A stretch of 64,000 nt of DNA, taken from Laguncularia racemosa. Taxonomy: Eukaryota; Streptophyta; Magnoliopsida; Myrtales; Combretaceae. The stretch is taken from positions 294,313 to 358,312 of the forward strand of contig JBBMOL010000081.1 of NCBI GenBank assembly GCA_037954665.1, written 5' to 3'. The notes beneath the pieces were generated by a model, which was given only the letters and a program-made list of their open reading frames with translations, was not told where the DNA came from and made no database searches. Of the stretch, positions 46,876 to 57,028 are shown one piece after another (the stretch's first letter is position 1; each line of letters begins with the position of its first letter). Position numbers and translations under genes: made by a program.

Positions 46876-47938
46876 TGTTGAGTTCTTTAAAATAAGTTTT
46901 AATGATAATAAAAAGGTCATAAGATATCTAATGAATTCGTTTTAAGTGTGTTGAATAAAAGCATTCATTCTCACAGACACTTAAGCAGAGAGTAGTTTAT
47001 AAACACTTTATCTTATAGTTAGCAAGATAATTTGTCACATTTCAGTAGATACCTAAATAGACAGTTGATACTTCAATTTGTAGAATGTATGCTCATACAA
47101 TTATTATCTATCTTCAATACAAGTTAGATTTATTTCAAGCCCCAATTCAACTAATTAAGTGTATTTCAGTACTACACTGAAGGAGCATTAATAATTCATG
47201 GGAATTTCAGTTAAAGTTTACTTTGTGGGTTTTAAAGGATTTTTTTTTTTAATAGTTGGAGCAGAGTTTTCTTTTTTTTAGGTGATGGAAAGATGTCTAA
47301 TCAAAATATTTAAAATTTTATATCAACATAAATATTAACCAATAAAGAACAAGATAAGGATAAGTATAACAAATATTCATTATCAGTGAAAGCATATCTA
47401 TATAAAGAGGGATATTATGTTTTCAAATTGAAGCTCATCTATACAAGATTTAGACGAAGAAAAATACCAATGATATTTGCAGATCACAAGAAAAACTAAA
47501 AGTTCAAAATTTGAAATATAGATAAGATTTTCAAACACCATAAATACAAGAATAATAATGTTATCCAACAAAAAAGCCATCAGAAGATTTTATGAATGTT
47601 TAAATGTTTCCATAAAAAAGGATAATATAAATACTCAAGATTTCAAGTTCAAAGTAGGGACGGAACAATAGAGATGACAAGAGAGAACAAATACATCTTA
47701 CAATTCTTTGTTTTTTGCAAGCTTAAATTAGAGAACTTATATATTTTACATTTTTGTACAAATTTTCTTTACTTTTTGTGTAAAGATTAGGTTAGAAAAT
47801 GAGGTTACAAACGTCTTGTAGTTTGTATTTAGCTAAGTGGTAGGCTAGAAAGACAGAGCTAGAGCTATTGGTACATGTAACTTTTTTTTGCTATTGGATT
47901 AGTGGAATGACTGGTGTGAAACACACAGTCACCTCAAA
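46876..47938 (+). repeat. 3' LTR of K, truncated, ending at a run of 20 A
   Basis: It opens TGTTGAGTTC after aaaaaaggagaagaa. Homology with the 5' LTR stops at about 47938, roughly 250-300 bp before the expected end. A run of 20 A (47936-47955) and then duplicated F6'H flank sequence follow. Confidence 0.8.
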
Positions 47939-47956
47939 AAAAAAAAAAAAAAAAAT

Positions 47957-48095
47957 CTTCTTTTCACCATATTGATTGCAACAATTTCACTTTTCATTTT
48001 GCAAAATATTTTTGTTATTACGAACAATGCATGTATTTGGTAACTAAGCATATAAGGAATAGTGTAATGATATGTATGGAACCTTTAACAAAGGA
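47957..48095. repeat. Third partial copy of the F6'H 3' flank
   Basis: It matches 50000-50155 (cacttttcattttgcaaaatatttttgttat; ggtaactaagcatata; atgatatgtatggaacc) and the copy-1 flank at 4255-4370. No dioxygenase exon follows it. Gypsy RNase H sequence begins at about 48090 instead. Confidence 0.65.
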
Positions 48096-48200
48096 TTCCA
48101 AGAACTCCACCCATTCTACGTGTCCAAATGATAGCTTGCTTTGTCCCTTCAAATATTTGAGGGATTCATAATCAATGTATATCATAAACTTCTTAAACAA
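48060..48200 (-). pseudogene. Gypsy RNase H fragment
   Basis: The minus frame reads KKFMIYIDYESLKYLKGQSK followed by HVEWVEFLES, the late RNase H block of gypsy pol. Nothing else of that element was found nearby. Confidence 0.65.
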
Positions 48201-49170
48201 AAAAATAATGTTGCCTTTGATTCAATATGTGCAACTAGTTTATTGTTAATTGATCAAAGCACTTAGAACTTAATTTATGGGAAGATTGAATGAAGCTTTG
48301 GTTTGTGTATGATTAGATAACATAAATGTTTATTTTGATAGCTCCTTGTGAATAAAACAAGCTTTAAGGAAATAATAGGGCATCTTAAAAGGAAAATGTT
48401 TAAGAAATGGCAAAAAATGGGGCAAAAAAAAACAGCCTAAGATAAATGTTTTGTTGTTCTTATTTTCTTAATGATCATGTAGCTTTCACTTAGAAATTGA
48501 GTTATTTTATTACTCAACTGTATATGTGATTATTAGCATAATCAAAGAGGAGTTTGAGGTTTAACCAAAAGATTCTTATAGCCTAATTCCTTAAGATCGA
48601 ATGATTAGGGAGACATTAAAATAAAACCCACTATAAATATTCGAGGGAAGTCCGAATAGGGTCAAACCCTCTAAACATCAGTGATTCAATTAATTAGGTC
48701 GGCAATAGTGCTCCATTACCTAGTATCCTAATGTCATCTAGGGAGTTGTTGCGACTGGATAAGTACTATCAATATTGTGTTCTCATATATATAATCTAAG
48801 ACCTTATGAAATTGGATTATATGAATGGTGTAAATGCGCATGATCTAAATGGAATAAACTATTGGATGAATGGAAAAATCTACATGTTGATATTGTGTCT
48901 AGTTTAGAATATTCAAGTATATCAACACAAGAGAAATGGAGAAATATGGCCAACAAGGATTCTACTGGACATTAAAAATGTTTTATTTCATTCTAGTTGA
49001 ATGTAAATTTGATGGGAAATATTGGGGAAAGTTCAAGCTTTCTTTAAGAATGTTTAAATTAGGTCTACTCAAGATAAGTGTTGGCCTTTCTATGGGATTT
49101 CTACTTGAATTAAGTCTTAAAACATTTGAACAATGTTATAGTCCCTCTTTTGCCCATATATAGTAAAAAC
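48200..49170. other. Intergenic; no gene seen
   Basis: An open stretch at 48936-49163 (75 codons) has no recognisable motif and the base composition of its surroundings, so I do not call it a gene. Confidence 0.4.
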
Positions 49171-49172
49171 TC

Positions 49173-49177
49173 CCACT

Positions 49178-49220
<43 letters not shown>

Positions 49221-49223
49221 CAC

Positions 49224-49254
<31 letters not shown>

Positions 49255-49340
49255 TGAAATCATGTATTTCTCCTAAATTCTTCAAACATCTAAATTATAC
49301 ATATATATATATATATACACACACACGCACACACACACAT
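49173..49340. repeat. Compound microsatellites (CA, TA, GTAT)
   Basis: A CA run from about 49177 to 49203 is followed by TA repeats, then about eight TGTA/GTAT units (49222-49256). A second TA then CA/CG block lies at 49296-49339. Confidence 0.9.
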
Positions 49341-50361
49341 TTTGAGGTAAGAAAATGTACTTGAGTTAATTAGTGATCTACTACTTGTTAATCTAACTAA
49401 TTTTATCTCCCTATCACTTATTTTACTAATTATAAGTAGATATTTAAGTGATAGGTATCTTAGTTTTAAATTTATTGTTTCTTGTTCTTTTCGTCATTTT
49501 CATGTGTTGTAAGTAGATTGTGAGCCATAGTATATCTTAGATCTACAAGTATGTGTTGTGCACTTAATGTATTTTATGGATTGATCAACCATCTTAATTG
49601 AGTAGTGAATTAGTGGTAGGTATCTATAGATAAGTTAATAGTTTAGCATTCCAACACATATAACATGGGTTTGTGCTTAAATAAAGACTCCATTTGTTGG
49701 ATTTAAATCCACTCCATTTGCATTTTATCAATTTGAATCATTCATTCATATTAACATGTTACAATTGAAAAAGGTTTTAATGATACTAACACACCATGGG
49801 GATTGATTAGTACCACACAAGTACCAATGAATTTTAATATGTAGAGATGTAAATGATAGTTTTTCAAAAAAAAAAAAAAAAACTACTATCATTATCACAT
49901 GTTCAAAAGTGTATTTGTCGACTACTCATGTAAACACATGGAGCTTAATAGTCTATCCATACATGATTAATAATTATGATGATGTATTTGTAATTTTTCA
50001 CCTTTTTTTTCCTTGAAAATATCTATTTTTGAACATGTTAATTGTCACAATTTTACTTTTCATTTTTCAAAATATTTTTCTTATCTCGAATAACATGTAT
50101 ATAAAGTAACTAAGCATATATGAAATGGTGTTATGATATGTGTGGAACCATTGACCATAACATAATGCATTATAACCTTTTATAAATTGAATGCTCATTA
50201 CATTCTCCCAAAGGCTTTTCAAACATAACATTTAGTAATTCAAACTAAATCAAATTGAACTTAATAGAGGGAAATTGTGCTATAGCAATTTGTACCCTCA
50301 TGTACAGAAATTTATTTTCAACATCATCCTTGTGACTTTATAAAACACGGAAGAGTAGATC
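49341..50361. other. 3' flank of copy 2 (duplicated segment)
   Basis: It matches the copy-1 flank in ordered blocks (49437-49515 with 1315-1400; 49550-49690 with 3440-3600; 49995-50360 with about 4240-4597). A run of A lies at 49868-49881. No gene. Confidence 0.6.
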
Positions 50362-51531
50362 TTAAACTTTAGCAAAGTCCACCGTCATTTTTCCATCATG
50401 ACTTTTCTTGAAAAAGTGCTTAACATATTCAGAATACAAAATTTCCTTATAAATTGCCTTCTCGCCAATTGCCAACACTTCAGGGATGGGCCCAATCACA
50501 TCTTGTGGCTTAGGATTCACAAAAATTGGCACCGATATCCTATTTTTGGTTCCATTAGCTACCACCTTGCGTTCAACACTTCTATATCGGCCATTGCTCA
50601 TTATTTGGAGTGCATCTCCAATGTTGATCACTAGGGAACCTTGAATTGGAGGAACATGAATCCAATTATCCTTATTTCCTCGAACATAAAGCCCACCGAT
50701 GTCATCCTGGAGAAGGATGGTGAGTGTTGACACATCAGAATGGCGACCAACACCCACTGTTAGCTCAGGATTTGGACATACGGGATAGTAGTTTAGGTTA
50801 ATCCTAACCGAACCTTTTAAGAGTGATTCTTTTGTTTCGTCTAGACTTACATTTAGTCCCTTCATAAGGGCTTCCAAAAGTTTCCTTACGAGGAACTCAG
50901 ATTTCTTCATATAATCCAAAGCTTGATCCCTAACAGAAAAAAAAAATCATATATTGATGACTATATTGCAATAAGACACCTAAGGCATGTGAAGAATAAT
51001 CACTACACAATATATATATATATATAAAATAATCATTTAGATATGAATATGAGTAATTTTCTTCGGAAAAAGCATTTCTTGTATCCATGGATTTTGAAAG
51101 CTTTAAAAGTTATTGCAAGTGTTTCTCACTTCTTCTTCTTTTTCTTCTTCTTTCTTGTTTTTTTTAATCTATGTTCACAATGATTTCATCTGGACTAGAC
51201 TCCTACGGTACAGATAGTTGCATTAATTTGTTTCTAGACCGTGATGGGATTGGCTTTTACTTTTTATATATGGTCCCTGAGATCCAAAATATACATATGC
51301 TATGCATGGGTCACATAATTTTGTTCATTAAATCATCTAATGTTAAATAGAGCTAGCAATAAATTACTTGCAAACAGGGGGCCATAATGCAGAAGCTGCC
51401 TCCTCGGATACATAGAAGAGATTGAGATAGTCCTTCCACTCCAAAGCCTTCTCTGCTTGAGGACTAAAGCTAGTCCCAAACCTGACACTGTAGCTCTCCG
51501 GCTTAAATGATATTCGTCGTATATGAGTTAT
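50362..51531 (-). pseudogene. Feruloyl-CoA 6'-hydroxylase-like dioxygenase, copy 2, 5' truncated with altered iron site
   Basis: Two exons are open. Exon 51531-51368 encodes YSVRFGTSFSPQAEKALEWK, DYLNLFYVSEEAASALWPPV and ends in a split Lys codon at a GT donor. Exon 50929-50362 encodes DQALDYMKKSEFLVRKLL, INLNYYPVCPNPELTVGVG, RHSDVSTLTILLQDDIGGLY, WIHVPP, SLVINIGDALQIMSNGRYRS, and ends DFAKV and TAA. The HxD pair of the Fe(II) site (HSD) and the RxS 2-oxoglutarate motif (RIS) are present. The distal histidine, which copy 1 keeps in SVEH, is arginine here (SVER, codon CGC). The first exon, with PIIDMS and WGFF, is not found upstream; gypsy element N lies 240 bp away. It is best called a pseudogene, though these exons have no stop. 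Confidence 0.85.
50930..51367 (-). other. Intron of copy 2
   Basis: It is 438 bp, GT at 51367-51366 and AG at 50931-50930, in phase 2 (AA|G). A TA repeat lies at about 51008-51026. It is homologous to the copy-1 intron. Confidence 0.75.
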
Positions 51532-51770
51532 CTAGTGTGTTTTTTCTTTTTCTTTTTTTTTTTGCCTTTTGTCTCAGAAAAAAAATATATCAAAAGAAAA
51601 ATATATAGTGGATAAAAGTTGAGAATTGAATCTACTTGATCATTTCAATTAGGTAATAGAAATGCATTACGATGATGGGTTAGTTCTTTTTAACCTTCCC
51701 AACTGAGGCACAAAAGCGAAATGTAGTAGAGTTACCCTTTCACCAAAGCAATACTCCATGTAGAAGTAAA
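51532..51770. other. Upstream of copy 2 remnant
   Basis: No coding sequence is seen. About 51700-51770 matches 59605-59690, including aatactccatgtagaagtaaa. It ends in GTAAA (51766-51770), the left target duplication of element N. Confidence 0.6.
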
Positions 51771-51880
51771 TGATGGAGACACGGGCTGATACACGGCTCA
51801 TTACACAGCCGTGTAACGAGTCAGGGGAACTTCCAGAAAGACACACGACCTCTATACACGGCCAGAAGTACGACCGTGTA

Positions 51881-52085
51881 TTCGATCAAGAAATCCCACA
51901 GAAGCATACACGGTCTCCATACATGGCCAGAAGCACGGTCGTGTATTCGATCAGGAAATCCCATAGAAGCATACACGGTCTCCATACACGGTCAGGAACA
52001 CGGCCGTGTATTTGATCAGAAAATCCCACATAAGTATACACGGCCTCCATACACGGTCAGGAACATGGCCGTGTATTCGTTAAGA
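51881..52085. repeat. 65-bp tandem repeats in the N LTR
   Basis: ttcgatcaggaaatcccaca and following catacacggtctccatacac parts recur in 65-bp steps at 51881, 51946, 52011 and (partly) 52076. The same array is in the 3' LTR. Since 65 is not a multiple of three, similar peptides appear in all frames; these are not genes. Confidence 0.92.
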
Positions 52086-52211
52086 CTGTTCACAGAATCA
52101 TACACGGCTGGGAGGCACGACCGTGTACACGACAGAGAATAAACGTGTATAGTAATATTTATTTCCACGTGTACGTGTATATTTTCCTTTTTATGTATTT
52201 TTATAGGGTAG

Positions 52212-52219
52212 TATAAATA
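52212..52219 (+). promoter_or_regulatory. TATA box of the N 5' LTR
   Basis: TATAAATA within ggtagtataaataccgat, conserved in the 3' LTR near 57452. Position about 190 bp before the LTR end fits transcript start in the R region. Confidence 0.6.
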
Positions 52220-52400
52220 CCGATGTTAGGTTATTTTAGGGTTACATTTTATTATCCATCTGAAATACACTTTTGGGAGAGGAATTTTTCTCCGTTTATC
52301 GGTTGTGCGCAACCATATTTCATCAAAGAGTAATTCTTTGTTGTTGTGAAACCAATCTATAATCGGATTCGTTTCATTACGCTATCCACGCTGCGTTAGT

Positions 52401-52412
52401 TGGTATCAGAGC
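52401..52412 (+). other. Primer-binding site of N
   Basis: TGGTATCAGAGC lies 2 bp after the 5' LTR, an exact initiator methionine tRNA match. Confidence 0.9.
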
Positions 52413-52425
52413 AAGGCTATTTCCT

Positions 52426-53820
52426 ATGGAGATGTCAACTCATCAAGGCGATGACAGCGGGCGTGTTCTTGACGGTGTTCAAGACGCGAGGTTACAAGGA
52501 AACCATCAATGGGTTCCAAGGGCAGAGTTTGACGCGATGCATCAGAAGGTCGGGCGTATGGAATGACGCCTTGATGAACTGATCGAGCGTTTCGACGCCT
52601 TAGCGGTAGACCCCAATAGGATTGGGGGTGTTGTTAGGAATCCGCTACGTGCAACGGAGGAATTCGGGGGACGTATAATCCGACCTGTTGTTGAGAACAG
52701 GTGGGAACGTGTAGGGGATGAGGATTCCAGTGAGGAGAGTGATGATACATATGGGAGTAGGCCACTGCGAGGGCGCGGTGGTAGAGGTGGTGGTTATCGG
52801 ATGGCTCATCATGGGAACCATCATAGAGAGGGTGACTACCAGAGGAACCGTGGAGGTTATGATCAGGGGGACGGAGGAGACTACCGCTTGAAGGTTGACA
52901 TTCCATGGTTTGATGGTAGCCTTAATATCGAGGGCTTCCTCGATTGGATTGCGGAAGTGGATCGATTCTTTGACTACATGGAGATTCCCGAAGACCGCTG
53001 AGTGAGGTTGGTGGCATGCAGATTGAAGAGTGGCGCCTCGGCGTGGTTGGAGAGGCTGCAGAGCAGGAGACAACGGGAAGGAAAACACCTAGTGTGAACA
53101 TGGTATTGCATGAAGCAGCTGTTGCAACATGATTTCCTCCCGCCGGACTATGAGCAGATATTGTTCCAACAATATCAGCAGTGCCGCTAGGGGCAACGCT
53201 CAGTGCATGAGTATACGGTGGAGTTTATGAGGTTGGCTGAACGGAATGACTTGAGGGAGAGCGAAGGCCAGCAAGTAGCACGGTATGTGGAAGGTCTGAA
53301 GCTCCAAATTAAAGATAAAATTGGAGTTACAATGGTGAGAACCCTAGTAGAAGCAAAGAATTTGGCTCTCCAGGTGGAGCTAATGTTGCAAGAGCAGGGA
53401 AGTAGATATGGAGGAGGAAGGAAGGGATATGTCGGTGAAGCTGTGGGTAGTGGAAGTAAGTCGGGATTTGAGAAGGGTAAAACTGCTGCATATAAGCCTA
53501 CTGAGGACAGTACCAAGAGAGAAGAGAAAAGTGAGGGAAAGAAGCCGATGGAACATAAGGGAACCCAGAGGCAGAGTAACCCCTTTGCCAAACCTATCTT
53601 GGGCAAGTGTTTCCGATGCAATCAACCGGGTCATTGGTCAAACGAATGTCCTGCTAGGAGAAGCGTAAACATCCTTGATAGGGAAGATAATGAGGAGGTT
53701 TGCTGTGAACCTGACGGAGAGGGAGAGTATTATGAGGAGGAAAAAGAAGCAACAGAACCGACTTATGTGATTCGACGCATGATGCTTACCCCGAAACAAG
53801 AAGAGATCACACAGCGACAC
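52426..53820 (+). pseudogene. N gag, with four in-frame stops
   Basis: ATG at 52426 opens MEMSTHQGDDSGRVLDG. A glycine/arginine-rich stretch (RGRGGRGGGY, 52765-52800) precedes the capsid: DIPWFDGSLNIEGFLDWI, VDRFFDYMEIPEDR, LVACRLKSGASAWLERL, HEYTVEFMRLAERNDL and EGLKLQIKDKIGV. A zinc knuckle CFRCNQPGHWSNEC lies at 53608-53649. Stops TGA 52564, TGA 52999, TGA 53095 and TAG 53188 remain in one frame; most look like C-to-T changes at CGA or CAG codons. Gag would package element RNA. Confidence 0.9.
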
Positions 53821-54320
53821 CAGATGTTTCGCACAAGGTGTACTATTAAGGGGAAGTTGTTTGAACTAATAGTAGATAGTGGGAGTTGCGAAAACATAAT
53901 AGGAAGGGAAGTTATGAAACAGCTGCAGCTACCTATTGAGAAGCACCCGAACCCGTACACCATTGGTTGGATTAAAGCGGCCGAGAAGAATGAAGTCAGG
54001 GAGAGATGCATGGTACCTTTCTCAATAGGGAAGTACCGCGATGAAGCATTCTGTGATATTGTAGACATGGATGCTTGTCACATTTTGTTCGGGAGACCAT
54101 GGCAATTTGATGTGAACGTACAACATGCGAGTAAAGAGAATGTATACAAATTGGAGAAGGAGGGTGTGAGGTACACCTTGTTACCATTGAAAAAGGAAGG
54201 ACGCGCGAAGGAGAAGAGAGTTGAGAGTCGTTCGTTCCTAACTGTCACTCAATCAGAGAAGGAAGTGATGGAAGACCTGAGGGAGTCGCGAGTGGTACAT
54301 GCCCTCATAGTAAAAGATGT
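53821..54320 (+). pseudogene. N aspartic protease
   Basis: In frame with gag, FELIVDSGSCENIIG holds the active-site DSG (about 53875), followed by EVMKQLQLPIEKHPNPYTIG, MVPFSIGKYRDEAFCDIVDM and HILFGRPWQFD. All key residues are present and the frame is open here, so the damage in N lies elsewhere. Confidence 0.88.
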
Positions 54321-55330
54321 AGCAGTTGGAGAGAAGGAGGTTGATGGGGAAGTACCGGAGGCAGTAAAGAATCTACTGGAGGAGTTTAAGGAGGTGGTTC
54401 CGGACGATCTACCTGAGGGTCTACCACCTCTGAGAGAAATTCAACACCAGATAGACCTGGTGCCCGGGGCAAGTCTCCCAAACCTCCCACATTATTGGAT
54501 GAGTCCCAAGGAGATCGAAGTTCTACAGGAGAAGGTCTAAGAGCTTTTGGACAAGGGGTTTATCTGGGACAGTTTGAGTCCATGTGCGGTTCCGGCCTTG
54601 TTAACTCCCAAGAAAGATGGGAGCTGGAGGATGTGTGTTTATAGCAGGGCTATCAATAAGATTACCATAGGGTACAAATTTCCCATCCCGCACATTGAGG
54701 ATATGTTGGATCGATTAAGTGGGGCTACCATGTTCTCCAAGATAGATATGCGGAGTGGATACCACCAGATTCGGATCCGTCCCAGAGACGAATGGAAGAT
54801 TCAAGACCAAGGAGGGGCTGTATGAGTGGCTAGTGATGCTATTTGGTCTTAGTAACGCGCCAAGCACCTTCATGAGAGTAATGAACCAGGTATTAAAGCC
54901 CTTTAATGGTCGTTTTATTGTTGTGTACTTCGATGATATCTTGGTATTCAGTAAGTCTGAAGAAGAACATCTTGAGCATTTGAAATGCGTTTTATCTGTA
55001 CTGAAAGAGAACAAACTGTTCGCTAATCTTAAGAAGTGCACATTCATGTCAAAGCGACTATTGTTCCTTGGGTTCATAGTTAGCAATGAAGGGGTGATGG
55101 TGGATGACGAAAAGGTGAAAGTGATTAGAGAATGGCCTATTCCGAGAACCGTTACTGAGTTGAGAAGCTTTCTCGGCTTAGCTAGTTTCTACAGGAGATT
55201 CATTAAGCACTTTAGTACAGTCGTTGCCCCCTTGACTAAGTGTTTGAAGAAGGGTAAGTTCCATTGGGGTGAAGAAGCGGAAGCAAGTTTCATGAACTTG
55301 AAGCAACGATTGTGTGGCACTCCTGTATTA
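54321..55330 (+). pseudogene. N reverse transcriptase, one stop and one frameshift
   Basis: Blocks run in order: LEEFKEVVPDDLPEGLPPLR, a TAA stop (54538-54540), SPCAVPALLTPKKDGSWRMC, INKITIGYKFPIPHIEDMLD, FSKIDMRSGYHQIRIRPRDE. A short deletion near 54797 then shifts the frame, and KEGLYEWLVMLFGLSNAPST, VVYFDDILVFSKS (active site YFDD, 54926-54937) and LRSFLGLASFYRRFIKHFS follow. The catalytic aspartates are intact. Confidence 0.92.
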
Positions 55331-55870
55331 GCGCTACCAGATTTTGAGAAATTATTTGAGGTGGACTATGACGCCATTGGAGTTGGAGTTGGAGCGGTAT
55401 TGTCACAGGAAAAAAGGCCAATCTCCTTTTATAGTGAAAAATTATGTGAAGCAAGGAGGACTTGGTCTACTTATGACAAGGAGTTCTACGCCGTGGTGAG
55501 AGCTCTTAAAGTATGGGAGCACTACTTGATTGGGAAGGAGTTCATTTTGTACTATGACTGTGGGGCTCTTAAACACTTAAGTGGCCAAACCCGGATTAGT
55601 AAGGACATGCACGCTAGGTGGATTGAGTTTTTACAGAGGTTTCTATTCAGACTAATGCACAAGTCGGGTGTGCAAAACAAGGTCCCGAACGCCCCGAGTA
55701 GAAGAGTAGATGTCCTACTTATTTTAAGTGCGGGCATTGTTGGTTTTGAGAAACTAAAGGAGCTATATGAAGGGGATAGCGACTTCAAGGAAATGTGGAC
55801 TAAGTGTGCCAACAGAGAACCATGTGACGACTACCATATCCATGAGGGATACTTAATGAAAGGGAATTAG
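55331..55870 (+). pseudogene. N RNase H and start of integrase
   Basis: FEKLFEVDYDAIGVGVGAVL, KRPISFYSEKLCEARRTWST, YDKEFYAVVRALKVWEHYL, FILYYDCGALKHLSGQT and HARWIEFLQRF are the successive RNase H blocks. Where relatives have SDH, the sequence reads YDC. A TAG at 55868 precedes the integrase zinc domain in the same frame. Confidence 0.88.
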
Positions 55871-57028
55871 TTGTGCATCCCTGAATCTTCCTTACGGGAA
55901 AAGCTTATCCGAGACCTGCATGGTGGTGGATTTGCGAGGCATATGGGCAGAGATAAGACCCTAGCCGTAGTGACCGAAAGGTATTTTTGGCCTAGGTTAA
56001 GGAGGGATGTGTATAGAATCGTAGAAAGGTGTTATATTTGCCAAGTGTCGAAAGGGCAATCCCAAAACACTGGCCTATATACTCCTCTTCCCGTACCGGC
56101 AAATATTTGGGAGGACTTGTCGAAGGACTTTATACTTGGTTTGCCTCGTACCCAACGAGGTGCTGACTCTGTGTTTGTGGTAGTTGACAGGTTTTCCAAG
56201 ATGGCCCACTTTATCCCCTGCAGAAAGACCACTGATGCATGAGCAATTGCACGGTTATTCTTCAAGGAAGTGGTGCGTTTACATGGGGTCCCAAAATCCA
56301 TTACTTCCGACAGAGATAGCAAATTCCTTAATCACTTTTGGAAGACTCTCTGGTATATGTTTGACTCATCTCTGAATTACAATAGCACCGCTCATCCTCA
56401 AACTGATGGTCAAACAGAGGTAACTAACAGGACCCTCGGAAACCTCATTAGAAGTATTTGCCGTGAGAAGCCAGGGCAGTGGGATCAAGTGTTGGCTCAA
56501 GCTGAATTCGCCTACAATTGTTCCGTCCACCGAACTATTGGGAGGTCACCGTTCTTAGTGGTATATACCAAAACACCACAACATGCGCTAGACTTGATCA
56601 AATTACCCAAGGACATGGTGGGTGATGTGGCTGCTAAACATATGGCGGGACAATACCAAACCACTACAGCGGAAGTCAGACGAAAGATAGAGGAAGCCAA
56701 TACCCGATACAAAGGGACTGCGGATAAGCATAGACGGAAAAAACTCTTTGCCGTGGGCGATCAGGTAATGGTATACCTTCGGAAAGAGCGTTTCCCTGCA
56801 GGTAGATATGGGAAGCTCCAACCCAAAAAGTATGGACCTTATGAAATTATGCACAAGATAAACGACAATGCATACGTTGTACAACTTCCTGAAGATATGA
56901 ACATTTCTTGTACTTTTAATGTCGCGGATTTATCACTTTTCCACCCCGATGACACACTGTTATATCCTGACGAGAACTCGGGGTTGAGTTCTCCATTGGT
57001 GGGAGAGAATGATGGAGACACGGGCTGA
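55871..57028 (+). pseudogene. N integrase, one internal stop
   Basis: The zinc domain reads HGGGFARHMGRDKT and CYICQVSKG (HHCC). The core gives SKDFILGLPR (first Asp), TSDRDSKFLNHFW (second Asp) and TDGQTEVTNRTLG (Glu), with a TGA at 56240 between first and second. The GPY-type end has KYGPYEIMHKINDNAYVVQL and FNVADLSLFHPDD. The frame ends inside the 3' LTR at 57028. Integrase would join the cDNA to host DNA. Confidence 0.92.

Larger units (their letters stand above)
31975..47938 (+). mobile_element. SIRE-like Ty1-copia element K with three nested insertions
   Basis: The left LTR (31975-33240, 1266 bp, TGTTG...CCAACA) matches the right LTR from 46876, which is truncated at about 47938. Between them in order: primer-binding site 33243-33254, gag with zinc knuckle and coiled coil, protease, integrase, RT, RNase H, a further 2.3 kb with decayed frames, and a purine tract (about 46860-46875). 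The coiled coil after the knuckle, the length, and the extra region between RNase H and the 3' LTR fit the Sirevirus (SIRE/Maximus) lineage. Three insertions (37088, 38651, 42795) interrupt RT. Confidence 0.85.
51771..52398 (+). repeat. 5' LTR of N
   Basis: It opens TGATGGAGACACGGG and ends CGCTGCGTTA. It includes 65-bp repeats (units at 51881, 51946, 52011 and 52076) with CACGGCCGTG palindromes and a TATAAATA box at 52212-52219. Confidence 0.95.

Noticed and set aside
48936..49163. 75-codon frame of a possible small gene
   Set aside because: No motif, no splice or conservation evidence, and base composition is like the surroundings.
51881..52085. Regularly spaced repeats resembling a CRISPR array
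   Set aside because: Units are contiguous 65-bp tandem copies without unique spacers, in a plant LTR.
51770..52142. Open frames of 81-88 codons with repeated SIHGQ / VFDQ-type peptides (also at 57009-57392)
   Set aside because: They arise from the 65-bp LTR repeats, occur in all frames and have no domain.
53187..53621. 144-codon minus-strand frame, and similar antisense frames in element N
   Set aside because: They lie opposite to the well-supported N gag frame and lack any motif.
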